NCBI RefSeq assembly: GCF_040712315.1 | Contig: NC_134014.1 | Coordinates: 10,634,244-10,698,243 of the forward strand | DNA from: Castanea sativa | Taxonomy: Eukaryota > Streptophyta > Magnoliopsida > Fagales > Fagaceae | Direction: 5' to 3' | DNA: 64,000 nt | Shown: piece by piece, positions 23,023-35,045 of the stretch | Numbering within the stretch: the stretch's first letter is position 1 | How the letters are laid out: every line of letters begins with the position of its first letter | The notes under the pieces: generated by a model | Told to the model about the DNA's origin: nothing | The model's input: the letters and a program-made list of their open reading frames with translations, nothing else | Databases searched by the model: none | Position numbers and translations under genes: made by a program

Positions 23023-23528
23023 TAATTAGAATTTGAATTTTGCATCATGTGTCTAAATAATTTTGGGATCACACCATTATTATCCACTTAAGTTTGTGCC
23101 ATGTGTCCACTTAAGTTTTTAAATCTTTGTGTCAAGTGAGTTAATGAGTGTAAAATACTAAGAATCTAATATTAATGAACTATACAAAAAATAAAAATCA
23201 ATCATATATACTCAATAAAAATCACCACATAGCAAAGATCACCATACATTCTATCTTATTAAAAATTAGAAGAAAAAAATGATCATAAGTAGTATTAAAT
23301 TTATGTAATAATTTTAATACGTGACTAATTATGTTATTAAAAAAAACTAATTTGGCTAATTATTTATATTTTTATGATAAAAATTGTGTTTAATTTTAAA
23401 TATATCTATATGTATGTACGTGTTACTTGTTTTTTTTTTTAATAATTTGAATAATTATTTATATTTTTATAATAAAAATTGTGTTTGATTTTAAATGCAT
23501 TCATGCGTTTACATGTGTTACATGCTAA
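23020..23528 (+). mobile_element. Helitron-like AT-rich repeat H1, copy 1
   Basis: Starts with TAATTAGAATTTGAATTTTG and ends with ATGCGTTTACATGTGTTACATGCTAA. The family end in other copies is ...ACATGCTAG before T, with a short CATGCG/CATG hairpin just inside, as in Helitrons. It carries the diagnostic GTGTCAAGTGAGTTAATGAG and AAAATCACCACAT phrases. Other copies: 54,478-55,093 (+), 57,946-58,510 (-), 58,516-59,175 (-), parts of 41,072-41,972 (-). Confidence 0.55.
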
Positions 23529-23530
23529 TA

Positions 23531-23829
23531 TATATTAATAGGTAAAGCTAAGAGAAAATTCAATTAGATTTCAAATTGGAATTCAATTAGAGTCTAATTT
23601 TGTGTCACATGTCTCATTTAATCTAAGTTTTTAAATTTTTGTGTCAAGTGAGTTAATTTAGTGTAAAAATTGGATTTCAAATAGGGATTAATTTTGCACC
23701 ACATGTCCAATCTAATCTAAATATTTTAAATTTTTGTGCCAAATGAGTTAATTTAGTGTAAAAAATTAGGAATCCAATATAAATAATCTATAAAAAAACA
23801 TAATCATATATCTAACTCTATATATAAAA
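23531..23829 (+). mobile_element. Helitron-like repeat H1b, copy 1
   Basis: Begins TATTAATAGGTAAAGCTAAG and holds two tandem units of about 115 bp (each ending GAGTTAATTTAGTGTAAAAA). It also occurs at 41,974-43,190 (+, with a hAT inside), 59,183-59,500 (-) and, in part, 26,100-26,240 (-). Confidence 0.5.
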
Positions 23830-23860
23830 CTAGCTTGTAATCCGTGCTTATGCATAGAAA
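23830..23860 (-). mobile_element. Helitron 3' terminus (minus strand)
   Basis: On the minus strand it reads GCATAAGCACGGATTACAAG then CTAG, followed by T. The same terminus with a better hairpin lies at 59,503-59,532. Confidence 0.4.
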
Positions 23861-23936
23861 TATTAAACTATAATAGAAAAGTAAAAATTGAATAATTGTC
23901 TCAATATTTTTGTAGGATTATTATTATTATTATTAT

Positions 23937-24602
23937 ACGGGGAACGAGCTCGGGCCCATTGAACATTGGGCCATGACCCCGTGGCCTGTTGCACGGCCTC
24001 AGGCCATTGGGCCTTTGACCTCAATCTGAACACATCTTCGGGCCCAATTAGAGCTCAAACACCAGAACAGGCCCGTCTCCCCCTTTAAACGTGTTAGACA
24101 TGAGCTTATGCCATTCATGTTACACCTTAATCGGGAAGAGCGCATGCCGAGAACGTCCTATGTTCTTGGTTGCTCGGTATTGCCTTGGGCAACATCGCTG
24201 CCGAACAATCTTTTGAAAGTGGAACCTGTTTCAATGCCATTACCACCATTCCCAACAGAACATTCACTTAGAGACGATGGAATTGGACCCCCATTCGCAC
24301 TAGTAAGATCTGAGAGTAATCATAACACCTTCACTTATTTGAGACTATAAATAGGAGAATAGAGGGAGAAGTGGGGGTTGACATTTCTAAGAACACAGAG
24401 AAGAGAAAGAGAGAGAGGCCATATCGAGAGGAAAGTGGAGTAACTCAGGGAGGAAAAAGAGAGGGGTTTGTAAAATCAAAAGTGTGTAGTTAGGTCTCTA
24501 AGCAAAGGACTACCTATAATAGGAAATCCAAAACCCATAATACAAATAAGTTGTGAGCCCAAGTATAGATTTAGCCCGTTGACTACATTTTGGGTGTGCA
24601 CA
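23937..24602 (+). mobile_element. Solo-LTR-like block, 666 bp
   Basis: A GC-richer block set in an (ATT)n tract. It begins ACGGGGAACGAGC, ends GTGTGCACA, and is flanked by ATTAT on both sides, though within a low-complexity tract. A TATAAATA box (24,346-24,353) is followed by a purine-rich leader, the usual U3-R layout. The end is a normal CA, but the start lacks TG. No internal retroelement sequence. Confidence 0.5.

Positions 24603-24634
<32 letters not shown>
24603..24634. repeat. (ATT)n microsatellite
   Basis: Trinucleotide repeat directly after the LTR-like block. A shorter (ATT)n lies before it. Confidence 0.9.
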
Positions 24635-24636
<2 letters not shown>

Positions 24637-24806
24637 TCTTGAAAAAATAGTGATTAATAATAATATTGTTGTTGTTGTTGTTAATATTTGAATAACAAAT
24701 GTGATACCTAACTTATATTTTATCAATCTTCTACTACTATACAGATCTATGTATACAAAAATAAAATGAACATAAATTTGCGGATCTATTTATTCCAAAA
24801 TAAAAT

Positions 24807-24845
<39 letters not shown>

Positions 24846-25222
24846 CAAAGCCGATGGATCTTACTCCATAGACTTCTTCACTCCAAGAAGATTAGGCTTC
24901 TTCAGTCTTCATTTCAAAAATATTAGTAACGATTACTTCTTTTACTCATCCTTTTTGGATTGTCTTTGGAGTCTCAAATAAAAATTTTTAATGCAAGAGA
25001 GAGTGTGAATAAACTCATCCTATAAATATACAAAGAGTTCTACCACTTTTTCAGCAATATATTGAGAAAAATTTGTCAACCCATTACAATAATATATTTG
25101 TTTGAAATATAACAATGGAAATTGCTCTAGAGCTGCAACATTAACTTTGATGAATTGCAAACTAAGTCAAATTCTTAACTGCAATATTAACAAATTGGTA
25201 ACATAGTAGATATCCATTTCAA

Positions 25223-25275
<53 letters not shown>

Positions 25276-25430
25276 AAAAACAAAAACAAACAAACAAAGA
25301 GTTATCCGACAGCCTAGACAACAAAAAGGGTAATAATGATTTCAAGCATTTCCTTGTGAATTGGGGTTAGTTTGTATAATAAAAGAAAATTTTAGGATGT
25401 GGGAGTAAAAGTGTAAAACTATGAAAAGCA
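24635..25430. other. Simple-repeat-rich sequence
   Basis: Contains (CA)n at 24,808-24,841 and a long A-run at 25,227-25,274. The 71-codon frame across the CA tract is not a gene. Confidence 0.6.
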
Positions 25431-25434
25431 TAGG

Positions 25435-25645
25435 TGGCGGCATGGGGCAAACAAATATTTCTATAGGCATTCTAGACCTCTGCCTCTTTGGTGTCTCTCT
25501 TCACATGCTGAACCAAAAGTGGATCTCTGTAATATAGGCCAAAAAGAAGAAGTGAAGATCACAAGTTGTTTGATCTTTGTACCATCACCACAATAGACGG
25601 TGATTGTTCCATTTTTTTCAACAACAGAACCACTTTGAAAACAAC
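25435..25645 (-). pseudogene. Possible coding remnant, unrecognised
   Basis: On the minus strand a frame after an AG at about 25,640 reads SGSVVEKNGTITVYCGDGTK and continues some 35 codons to a stop. The composition is protein-like, but I cannot assign a family and see no start codon. It could be one exon of a lost gene. Confidence 0.25.
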
Positions 25646-26099
25646 ATATTAGTAGCCAATAAATAAATAAATAAATCGTGGAAAAAAAAAGTAAGACAAT
25701 GATGCAAAGGATACGGACAAAAATGGCAGATTAGAATAAGCACCTCCAATTTTCTCAGTGAGACTTAGTCGACTACGTGTTATGCTGGTCTTGTGTAAAA
25801 GTTGAAAACAAATTGTTATTACATTGCCTTACCACACTATAGTTAAGGCTCTTGAATTTAGAATTATCTCATTTACAGGGTTGTTCTGTACAGATATACA
25901 TGAAGAGTTTTGTATAAACATAAAGAGTTTGAAATTTAAATATATACAGAAGCTAATGAAGAGTCAACCCCCTCTCTTATCTTTCTCTGTTTTTTCCCTC
26001 TTCTCTAGAGTTTCATTTAAGGTCTGTTTCATTTGACTCCTCGGTTTTTTAATTCGATATAAATACTTTGCAGCAAATTAAGAAAACTAATAGGATAAG

Positions 26100-26227
26100 T
26101 GGCATAAAATTGGATTCTCAATTTGGATTCTAATTGAATTGGGCATAAAAATTAAAAATTAGGTGGGACACATGACACAAATTAAAAGTCCAATTGAAAT
26201 CTAATTGGATTTTCTTTAAGCTTTACC

Positions 26228-26240
<13 letters not shown>
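26100..26240 (-). mobile_element. H1b fragment (minus)
   Basis: Ends AAGCTTTACCTATTAATATA, the complement of the H1b start, and is followed by a (TA)n tract (26,231-26,284). Confidence 0.5.
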
Positions 26241-26290
<50 letters not shown>

Positions 26291-26404
26291 TAGAGGAAGA
26301 GATAGAGTTTGAATGATTTTATATTTATGGGCCTTTTGAAAAAAAATATTTATAAGCTATTTATGTAATATACCATGACTATGTACGGTCCATTATTAAC
26401 TAGG

Positions 26405-26406
<2 letters not shown>

Positions 26407-26472
<66 letters not shown>
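26407..26472. repeat. (TA)n microsatellite
   Basis: TA dinucleotides at the left edge of repeat R2 copy 1, as at 34,986-35,042 for copy 2. Confidence 0.95.
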
Positions 26473-26475
<3 letters not shown>

Positions 26476-28264
26476 CTTTTAAACCAAAGTTTAGAGAAAA
26501 TTAAATTAGAATCAAAATTTGATTTTGTTTTTGTTAGCTTTCATATTAATTAAATTGTTTAGATTTTTACTGTTATTTTTTCTTTGAATTAGTGAGTATA
26601 TATATTTTTATACTATTTCCATTAAGATATTTTGTATACGGAGATATTGAATGTAACAAATTATAATTGAGCTGAACAATCCCATGCCCATATTTCCATT
26701 TAATTTAGGAAATACTATTTGACCAATTTATTATTTTATTTTGTGTTATATTTAGTACAATTTCATTGACAATAATTGTGAGTTGATATTTTATATTTAA
26801 CATTCAATAATGATTTTCAAAATTATATACATAATAGCAATGTAGTGAGAAACTTGGCATAACTAATATCATGAAAATTGCAAGTGTGCATTTTAAGACC
26901 CTTTTAAAACACAAACTGTTTAACCTAGTTATTTAGCCAAGTAATTAACTTAGGTAAATTATTCAAATCTAGGTTAACACAAGTAAATCATATCATGCAA
27001 AGCAGTGCGCGCGGAAAAGTAAATAACACACGATATGATAACCTAGGAAAACCAAACCGGTAAAAAACTTGGGGAGGATTTAGTCTAGCTATCCTCAAGG
27101 TAAAACAGATCCATTATGAAAGAATTGAAGTTTTACAATAGTGACTTATCCTACTAACATTCCATTGCTACCTCGAGTAAAAAACTTACTACCATGACCA
27201 CGTGACAGTTCCGAGTCCACAGACTACTTCTTTCTCAGATCCACAACATCCATAAGTATACCACTTGTTTTTCTTGAAGCTTTTTATGCAGTAATTGAAA
27301 TGATCACCAAGCTCTCGACATCAATCTCGATCTTAATAACCCTAAGTGTGTATGAAGACAAACACCTCTAGATCTCACAAGAGATTCACACACACAGCAT
27401 AAATAACAACCTTAGAGAGTTTTTGGGTACAAACCTCTAGATCTACAAAAGAGGCACAAGATGCACTCTAATTTCTCTAAAAAACTTTGAAAACCCTACC
27501 TAGGGTTAGCTTATGATGTCCTTTAAATATTGGAAAAAACAAATCACGATTTGGGCTTTAAACGGATAAGTTATGGTCTTTTTACGTTTGCTGATTTTTG
27601 TTGATCTGCGACTTTTGATCGATCGAATCTAATTTTCGATCGATCGAGCTTTCAAGAAATTGAATAGTAATTTCTTGCAATTACTTGATTCCAAACTTAA
27701 TTTAAACCAAACTTTGAGCAAGTCTAAACCTAGACTAAATGTTTTTATCATGGTTTGCCAACACATTATATACTGAAGTTCTAATACATTAGTCCCTAAG
27801 GTCTTAAAACCTAACAGCAAGAACTAGTCGAACTATGTCCTATATGTTTAATAAACCAAACTAATATCACTAACACCATTACAATTCATCATTCGCATGG
27901 GTTACATACTAGTTACACTAACGCACAAAGCTAATATCTTAAACAATCCTCCTTTAACTTAAGATAGAAGGCTTGATAATGCCTTGATTTTAATATAAAC
28001 TTGTGAAGATGTCTTAATGATACATTTATAGTGACTATAAATGACTAGATTGGATGAATGAATATAAACTTGTGACGATGTCTTGAATGATACATTTACA
28101 TAGTGACTATAAATGACTAGATTGGATGAATGATGGATCGAGTTCAATGGAGAAAGTTTCAACTATAGTAGTGGTCAATGATGAAAAATGAATGTCGGAA
28201 GATAGCTACAATGAAGGCTTGGGAAATATCGACAAATTACAACTTCATGATGAAGCACATACGC
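26473..28264. repeat. Dispersed repeat R2, copy 1 (interrupted by a solo LTR)
   Basis: Collinear with 35,041-35,887 except for the 932-bp solo LTR. Carries a tandem unit of about 70 bp, with phrases ATAAACTTGTGAAGATGTCT and GACTAGATTGGATGAATGA, present twice (27,995-28,135). Related 3' parts recur at 40,430-40,680 and 56,790-57,030. No coding. Confidence 0.8.
26885..27816 (-). mobile_element. Solo LTR, 932 bp, probably Copia-type
   Basis: Bounded by TG...CA with a clean 5-bp target duplication GCAAG at 26,880-26,884 and 27,817-27,821. The homologous site at about 35,450 lacks the insert. Short terminal inverted repeats include GGTCTTAAAA/TTTTAAGACC. Read on the minus strand it starts TGTTAGGTTTTAAGACC and, towards its end, has ACCGGTTTGGTTTTCCTAGG, a phrase typical of plant Copia LTRs. 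That sets the orientation, which remains an inference. It contains a GATCGATCGAA/TTCGATCGATC inverted repeat near 27,617-27,647. Confidence 0.88.
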
Positions 28265-28650
28265 AGTGGTGGAGCAAGCCAAACATAAAATTAGACAATT
28301 AATTTTTTCTTTGTGTATGTATTAATTATATCTATACTAATAGTAATGTATATACAATTTATTAATCAAAACCCAAAGGAGTATTATTTTTGAATTACAG
28401 TCTCCTAAACTTGTCCATGAATCTAAAATTTTCAAATTAAATTATTACCCATTAAATATAATGACTAAAATTTTAAAAAATATTAATAATTTAAAAATTG
28501 CTAAATAAAAGACAAACAATCATTCAAATTTCAATATATAAAAAAAATCTAATAACTACAACCAAATACGTGTTATATTATTTTAGATATAAATTAAATG
28601 ATAAAAGTAATATATATTAATCATTTACATTTATAATGTTATGATATTTT
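28265..28650 (+). mobile_element. 5' part of a hAT (same family as 35,888-36,740)
   Basis: Begins CAGTGGTGGAGCAAGCC, a hAT-type terminus, directly after ACATACG. It is collinear with 35,888-36,262. The 3' half is missing. Confidence 0.6.
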
Positions 28651-28931
28651 GGTGTTTTCAACAGAGACGTTGAGGGTTTAAATCTCTACTTTCCCATTTG
28701 TAAATATCCAATTATAAAATAAGAAGAAACAAAGTGAAAAGATTTATCATGGAGAGCATTTTCATGAGATAGAATACTGACTATTTACCCCACTCTTACA
28801 ATTGACATAGTGGATGGTCGGGGAATTATTTTTATGGGTACTTAATGAAGGAAAAATTATGGTTTTGTATCTCATACAAACACATATCGGAAGCAACAAA
28901 CAAGGATCTATTTCATTCATGATTGATAACG

Positions 28932-30010
28932 TGTACTATGTAAATTTCAGAATTTAAGAACAAGATAATGTACCTTGGTGTGGAGAAATTCAAAACAAAG
29001 ATTAGAAGCACTTAGGAACACTTTTAATCTTCACTCCAATTCCACTTTACGCCCAAGATGTGTGGTCTCTCAATCAGTTTTCAAGGGAGAATGAAAGTGT
29101 GTTTCACACTCTCACACACACCGTTTTTTATTTTCCTCTAATAAAAATTCTGTATGTTTCTCCCTTTATAACTAACTGATTATTTAATTGGGCTTGCTTA
29201 TTGGGCTTTAGTATGTGGCTTGGAGTGGGACCAAAAGGGACCAATAAAACACTAGCTCCAATGGGTCTTAGGCTTTTCTGTCAACTCTTGACAAGTCCAA
29301 AGTTATCATTAATTATATTTAATATCACTATATAAATATAATTGCACTCTAGGCCTTATTAATAAATTATATCCCAAGACTTTATTATACATGCAACCCC
29401 TTCATAAAATATTCGTAGTAACACAAAATCATAAATGTAGATTGCCACTTTGTAAATTACTACATCTTATCCTTGAGTACCCAATTTAATCCTTTAAAGT
29501 TATTCATTATATATTTATGAAATCCAATTTCATAAATATATACTTTAGTAATTTCTTACTAAAGTGGTTAGGCTTAACTCTCTGAATAACTGAACCCATT
29601 AAACTTATCTCAAGAGAATATTTTATATCTCCATTAAGAGACTATGAATTTCATCTTGAGAATATATGTTCCATCAACACTAAATGTGGCTGCCCAACAT
29701 ACTGAGGTTTTGACCGTCACTTTAGATCTCACTCTTGATATATCAAAGCAACCTACACCTCATGATCAGATCCATTATTCTCTCAAGATTAAGAGTTCAT
29801 TCAAATAGAAGTCGTGAGATTTATTATTCATTTGACAATCGTTAGGAGAATAATAAATCTCACAACGGTCCTATTACACGGTAATTAAAGAGACTATTCA
29901 TTTGTGGTTTTAAGAACATGAATTTTTTAATAAGTTATGTGACTTGTTTAAATAATACACATGAATAATTGTATAAGGTTTGTCTTATAATTTGCTACAT
30001 AATGAGTTGG
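28932..30010 (-). mobile_element. LTR-like fragment
   Basis: Begins TGTACTATG on the plus strand. The minus-strand sequence just outside reads CGTTATCAATCATGAATG, resembling the LTR/leader junction of some Copia elements. Contains a 19-bp arm inverted repeat at 29,811-29,866. The far end and target duplication are not identifiable. Confidence 0.35.
29811..29866. repeat. Near-perfect 19-bp inverted repeat, 18-bp loop
   Basis: GTCGTGAGATTTATTATTC (29,811-29,829) pairs with 29,848-29,866 with one mismatch. Confidence 0.9.
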
Positions 30011-30219
30011 AAAAGATAGTTTTAAACATTTTTAGATCCAAACTTTGTCAAAGTTCTTAGAGCTTGCCATTAGGTGCTTGCCATTAATACACATTGGAAT
30101 ATAATTTTGAAAGCATCAATAATGTTGGAAGATGCTTACCATTACCAAATTTTTACATAGAATATTGTATAAGTTGCCAATAGGATTGATATCATTTTCT
30201 ATATTGATCTGTATAATGT

Positions 30220-30915
30220 CTAAAAAAAATGAAGCATAATATTTATTATTGCTATATTCATTTTTAGCCATATAAGCGTAACATTTTGGTTCACTTCGAT
30301 CCATTCGATCTATTTCAATCCAATTCAGTCCACTTAGATATATTAGATTCATTTTAGTCCAATTTCGTTCCATCCAGTCCACTTAGATTCATTCAGTCCA
30401 TTTTAGACTAATGGGCCTTAAATTAATTCTTTTTATAGATTTCATTTTTTCAGTTTTGGGTACAAAAATTCTTTTTCTCTTCTTAATTTTTGAGTTAAAA
30501 ATTATGAAATTCTATTTTATTTGTGCCCAATTCCTTAGCTTTGGGCTAAAAAATACAAACAAAATAGGTATTAGAAATTAGAGATATAAACCCAAAAACA
30601 ATAAAAATGATAAATATTCAAAAGATTGCCTTGAAATTCAAGTTTCAATAATATAGACAATATGCTTATATTTGGAAAAAAACTTCTACAATTCAAAATT
30701 ATATAATAATTTAAACTTAATGTAACTTGTTACATGCGTTTCATGGAATGAGAGTTTACTTCTTTTTTTTTAATATTCTTGGACATATTCAAATTAGTTA
30801 ACTAGTTATGGTATATTTTTTTTTAAAAATCCTTTTAATAACATCTTCTCCATTTATATAAAACAATTTTATAATTAATTAATTTAAATCTTTTTAGTAA
30901 ATTGCGTTTTTCATA
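30220..30915. repeat. Helitron-like 5' end plus dispersed repeat part b, copy 2
   Basis: 30,211-30,260 resembles the Helitron start at 19,027. About 30,318-30,915 is collinear with 1,719-2,335. Confidence 0.65.
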
Positions 30916-31382
30916 TATATATATATATATCATTGTGTTATTGTTAAATGCAAAAAAGAAAAAAAAAACATTATATATTACATTACATAAAACTTCTAAA
31001 AATATTGAATACTTTTAAATAACACATCCAAAATCTAACCTATTTTACATTATATTCTTATAAAATAATTATTAAATTTGCATGGATTTGCTACTAGTAA
31101 ATAATAAAAGAGGTATAGTTTATTAACTGTTCCAACATCAAGCAAACCAAAGCTTTGATATGCATGTAAGTAGGGCTGAAATAGTTCAAGGGAAAACATC
31201 AAAACACACACGTTTACATTGAAATATAGAAATTGCAAATTGAAGGACATGTCACACTCCACTTAGCTGCGAAATGATCACAAAATAAGGACACTCATAG
31301 GCATAGCCACACAATTCCAGCCAGGGGAGGAGAAAAAACACAAGATGCTCATAGACACAACATGAAGGGGGTCAAAAGCTAA
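30916..31382 (-). other. Downstream region of the epoxide hydrolase gene
   Basis: Presumed 3' UTR and flank. Candidate minus-strand AATAAA is at 31,118-31,123. Otherwise AT-rich with nothing recognised. Confidence 0.4.
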
Positions 31383-34300
31383 TCAGAACTTCTGAAAGAA
31401 GTCATAAATGTGTTTGCTGATCTCATCAGGCTTTTCCGATTGGAGAAAGTGACCAACATCTTCCAATACAATTACCTCCTCCAGGAGTGGGACATCTCTC
31501 TTGAACCCACCCTTATGTATGTAATCCTTGGTGCCTACAGTGTTAAAGGACAGGTCAAGGTCACCCGCAATGAACTTAACTGGCACTTTTATTTGGGCCC
31601 CAGTCCAGGGGGCAGTGAGTTCCCAATTTCTGCAAGGAAAAGAACAAGGAAACAGTAATGAGCATGTGAAACCAAACAATGGTGAAAGCCTTTAATAATG
31701 AGCATATAAGAGAAAACAATAAGATGCATTTATTGCATTTTCTTTTCTCTCTACCCTGAATGTGCAATATGCCAATATGCATAGATTTGTAAGCAAAAAC
31801 AATATTTTCTTTTTAAGTAAAAACTTGAAACCCATGATTTTTCTGGACTAGATGTAGAGAGTGGAAGGGTCTTTGTTGACAAAATAAATCTATGTACACA
31901 ACCTATTTCACAAACTTGCACAGGTGACAAGAGTTGATTGGTAAATGAAAATATGATAGTAATAGTAACCCCATATTCCAAACAGTCGCTGCTTGCTGAC
32001 AAGTTGTCAAAAAAATTATGTAATATTTTGTGCGCTAACACTGCTTTTGTTGATAAAAATGAGAAATTTGAATTGAATACCTAAACAATTGAAGCTTATT
32101 GTATTAACCAAAGCATCTTGTGGCAACAAAAACATTGGTTGAGACTTGAGAGTGCTAGAAATTGACACAAACAAGGTCATTAAGGATGAGTATGAAGTCT
32201 GTTCTCACCAACTTTAAAGGATTATCAGGCTAGCTACTGTCAAATTATGTATATATTAGCATAATTTAGAAAGAAAGTTCAGCCAAAGTTTGAAGATAGC
32301 ATACAGGTCCAAATCTCGGTAGTAGTTCACACCACCAGTGAAGCCTGTCTTCTCAAATTTGCTGGCATAATAGTTAATGTCTTCCTCTGACAACCAAGAG
32401 GGCAAGACAATTGGAGCACCTGGTGGATGTCCAAACCCTTTACCTTTAGGTAAAATAAGTGGACCTGGATTGCGGAGCGTTAGGAATTCCTTGAGAACTG
32501 TTGCAGTACCAAGCTGGGCAAACTCAGCTTCTATCTCTCCAGGTTCCTGCAATATAATAATAAAACAACATGTCCATTAGATTAGCTTATTTTCATCAGC
32601 TTATTTTGTTTAACTTGTTTATTGAACGAAGTACACCTGTATCTTGAATTTTTTTTTTTTTTTTTAAAATTTTTAAGTGATGCTTTAAAAAGCTGTGCCT
32701 CCAACCCCTTTTTTAATGAAAATAAGGTAAACCAAACAAAGTCACTAGAAAAACACAAATTTTCCTGTATGATGTAAAATTGGGCGTCCCACCAATGATT
32801 TTAAAGAGAAAATATTTATGCATAAAGATTCAGACATCCAACAAGAGATTTATATAAGATGTCTCCAATGGGACAAGAAGATTTACAAATATTTTTGTTT
32901 TGTATGCTAGGCCAATTTTTTAACATCATTTCAAAATGCAAATAGTACACCAGAATTGACTATTAATTTCATCAAAGAGATACCCTCATGGGCTCAAGAT
33001 TCTGGGAGATGGTCATTATCATTTGTCATTTGTAGAAGCGTGCTCTGTATGTAAGAGTACAGTTTTATATGAACAAATAATCAACCTGATTAAAATACTA
33101 ATTAACCCCAGTGACCTCACTCATTGAACAGGCATAAGACAAAGAACTATTAAAATATCCAAAGCTAAGTGTTTACTATTGGTTGGTCTCCTTCACGCAA
33201 GACTTAATGTTGAATGAGCATTCCCTAGAAAGTTTTCCAACTAATACAGATCAACATTATCTTACCCGCTAAACAAACTTATTATTGTATAGAAGCTCTT
33301 GTAAATAAAAATAGGAGTACAAATATATGACAAAAAGTACAAGATAACTGGGAATTCGATCATGTGACATCTTGAGGTGGAAGGAAAGAACTGCGATTGA
33401 AGATCTTTGGACATTTTAAGATCTATATACAAGATCATGACTAACTGCATAACCAATTACCAAAGCACATTCAAAAACTGAAAAAATAGATTTATTCGTG
33501 AAACTAGCTGATAAGAGTAAGCTTCAGACTATATTATCTACTGAAGAACAAACAGAGCTGTAAAGGAGTTTGTACAATACTTTCACTGGAAACAAACAGA
33601 GCCAACGAGATTTACTTTTCTTCATACATACAGTTTCAACGGATAAAAGAAAATTACTACCAAGTTTTTGGGAAAAAGTGTAATTCAAGATAAATGAAGC
33701 ATCATTGTGCCTAAATGACAATCAACAGGAATGCTGGAGAGAAAGTATTTAATAAACCAAAAGAACCATGTAGCAGGAAAAAAAAAACAAAACAAAAAAC
33801 CCACCAAAAAGTCTCTTCTTTTACCCTTTTTTTCTTTTCTTTGAAAGCTCTTCTTTTACCATTAAAGTTAAGCAAAATACTCAAATCCACCAACCAAAAA
33901 CCAAATAAACTAAAAAAATATAGATTACAAGTATCACTCTCTATATGTCATGGATATAATGTCATACCAACCACGTATTATGAGAAAAATAATACATCCG
34001 ATGCATAACATAATTATTGACTGGGTTAATTAGAGAATACAAGTTACTATAGTCAAACCCAGATAGCATTTCCAATATGGGCAATTAAGAAAATTACCAA
34101 GAACCCACACAGAGATAAAACTAACAAAGATGACAGGAAAGAAAGAACCTGAAATCTGCACTTGTAATAGTCATTTCCATAAATAGCTCTCAAGGAGTCA
34201 AGAGGTTTCCCTTTAGGGTTCCTGGGTTCAAAAACCACGCTCATGTTAACCAAAGCCTTGACACGGTCGGGTCTAAACAGGCATAGATACCAAGCAATGC

Positions 34301-34619
34301 GAGCACCCCAGTCATGGCCAACCACAAAGACCTTATCTTGATCAGGTGCCACAGCATCTAGTAGGGCAATAAGGTCTCCCACCACATGAAAGCAGGTGTA
34401 GCTGGTGATAGAAGGTGGTGCATCCGTATCACCAAAGCCACGGAGGTCAGGAGCCACGGCTCGATAGCCTTGTGAGGCTAAGGCTATGATCTGGTGCCTC
34501 CATGAGTACCAAAGCTCAGGGAAACCATGAATGAAAAGAATCACTGGGCCTTGGCCTTTCTCAGCTATGTGCATATTTATGCCATTCACATTCACTGTTC
34601 TATGCTCTATGCTCTCCAT
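31383..34619 (-). CDS. Soluble epoxide hydrolase (alpha/beta-hydrolase fold), three exons
   Basis: Exons (minus strand): 34,619-34,149, 32,546-32,305 and 31,629-31,383, joined at CAG|GT...GCAG and CT|GT...GCAG sites. They give 960 nt, 319 residues plus TGA, the usual size of short plant epoxide hydrolases. The enzyme opens epoxides, such as those of fatty acids used in cutin and oxylipin metabolism, to diols. No signal peptide is visible, so it is probably cytosolic. Oxyanion-hole motif HGFPELWYSW starts at residue 31. The nucleophile is Asp103 in GHDWGA. Lid-domain tyrosines are within DYY (about 150-152) and NYYRD (about 231-235). The second acid is Asp263 in GDLDL and the base His298 in VGHFLQ. 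All key residues are present, with no stop or frameshift. Introns are 1,602 and 675 bp. The ATG at 34,617-34,619 follows a GA-rich leader. Substrate preference cannot be read from sequence. Confidence 0.95.
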
Positions 34620-34683
34620 CTCTCTCTCTCTCTCTCTGCTTTGTTTGTGATTTGTGAGTACCTGACTGTAAAGCCTATATATA
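34619..34683 (-). promoter_or_regulatory. Core promoter and leader of the epoxide hydrolase gene
   Basis: A TATATATA box (34,676-34,683 on the plus strand) lies about 57 bp upstream of the ATG. A (GA)n leader, plus-strand (TC)n at 34,619-34,637, lies directly before the start codon. The spacing leaves only a short 5' UTR if this TATA box is used. Confidence 0.6.
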
Positions 34684-34689
34684 ATGGAG

Positions 34690-34985
34690 AAAATGGCGCC
34701 CTTATTTTTTTAAAAAAATATTTTAAAATATTTAGCCGACGTATCCCTGTTTTTAAAGTATTTCAAAATATCTAGCGATATTTTTAAATATTTAAATATA
34801 TCTAGCGATATTTTTAAAAATATTTAGTGATATGTTCCTATTTTTAAATAATTAAAAAAATTTAGCGATATATCTCTATTTTGAAACTATATAGGGCAAG
34901 TCCTTATTTTGAAACTCGATTTGTAGAGAATCGAGTTATAGACAATCAAATTTAAAAAAAAAAATTATGGAAGAGAGAGTTTGAA
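34690..34985. repeat. Short degenerate repeats upstream of the epoxide hydrolase
   Basis: A 30-35-bp phrase containing TATCTAGCGATATTTTTAAA recurs about five times from 34,725 to 34,890. Confidence 0.6.

Positions 34986-35040
<55 letters not shown>

Positions 35041-35045
<5 letters not shown>

Noticed and set aside
28655..28720. SINE suggested by GAGGGTTTAAATCTC and a nearby A-rich stretch
   Set aside because: Box A, tail and target duplication not found.
31410..34008. Plus-strand frames over the epoxide hydrolase (for example 31,410-31,658, 32,377-32,580, 33,715-34,008)
   Set aside because: Shadows of the real minus-strand exons or intron noise.
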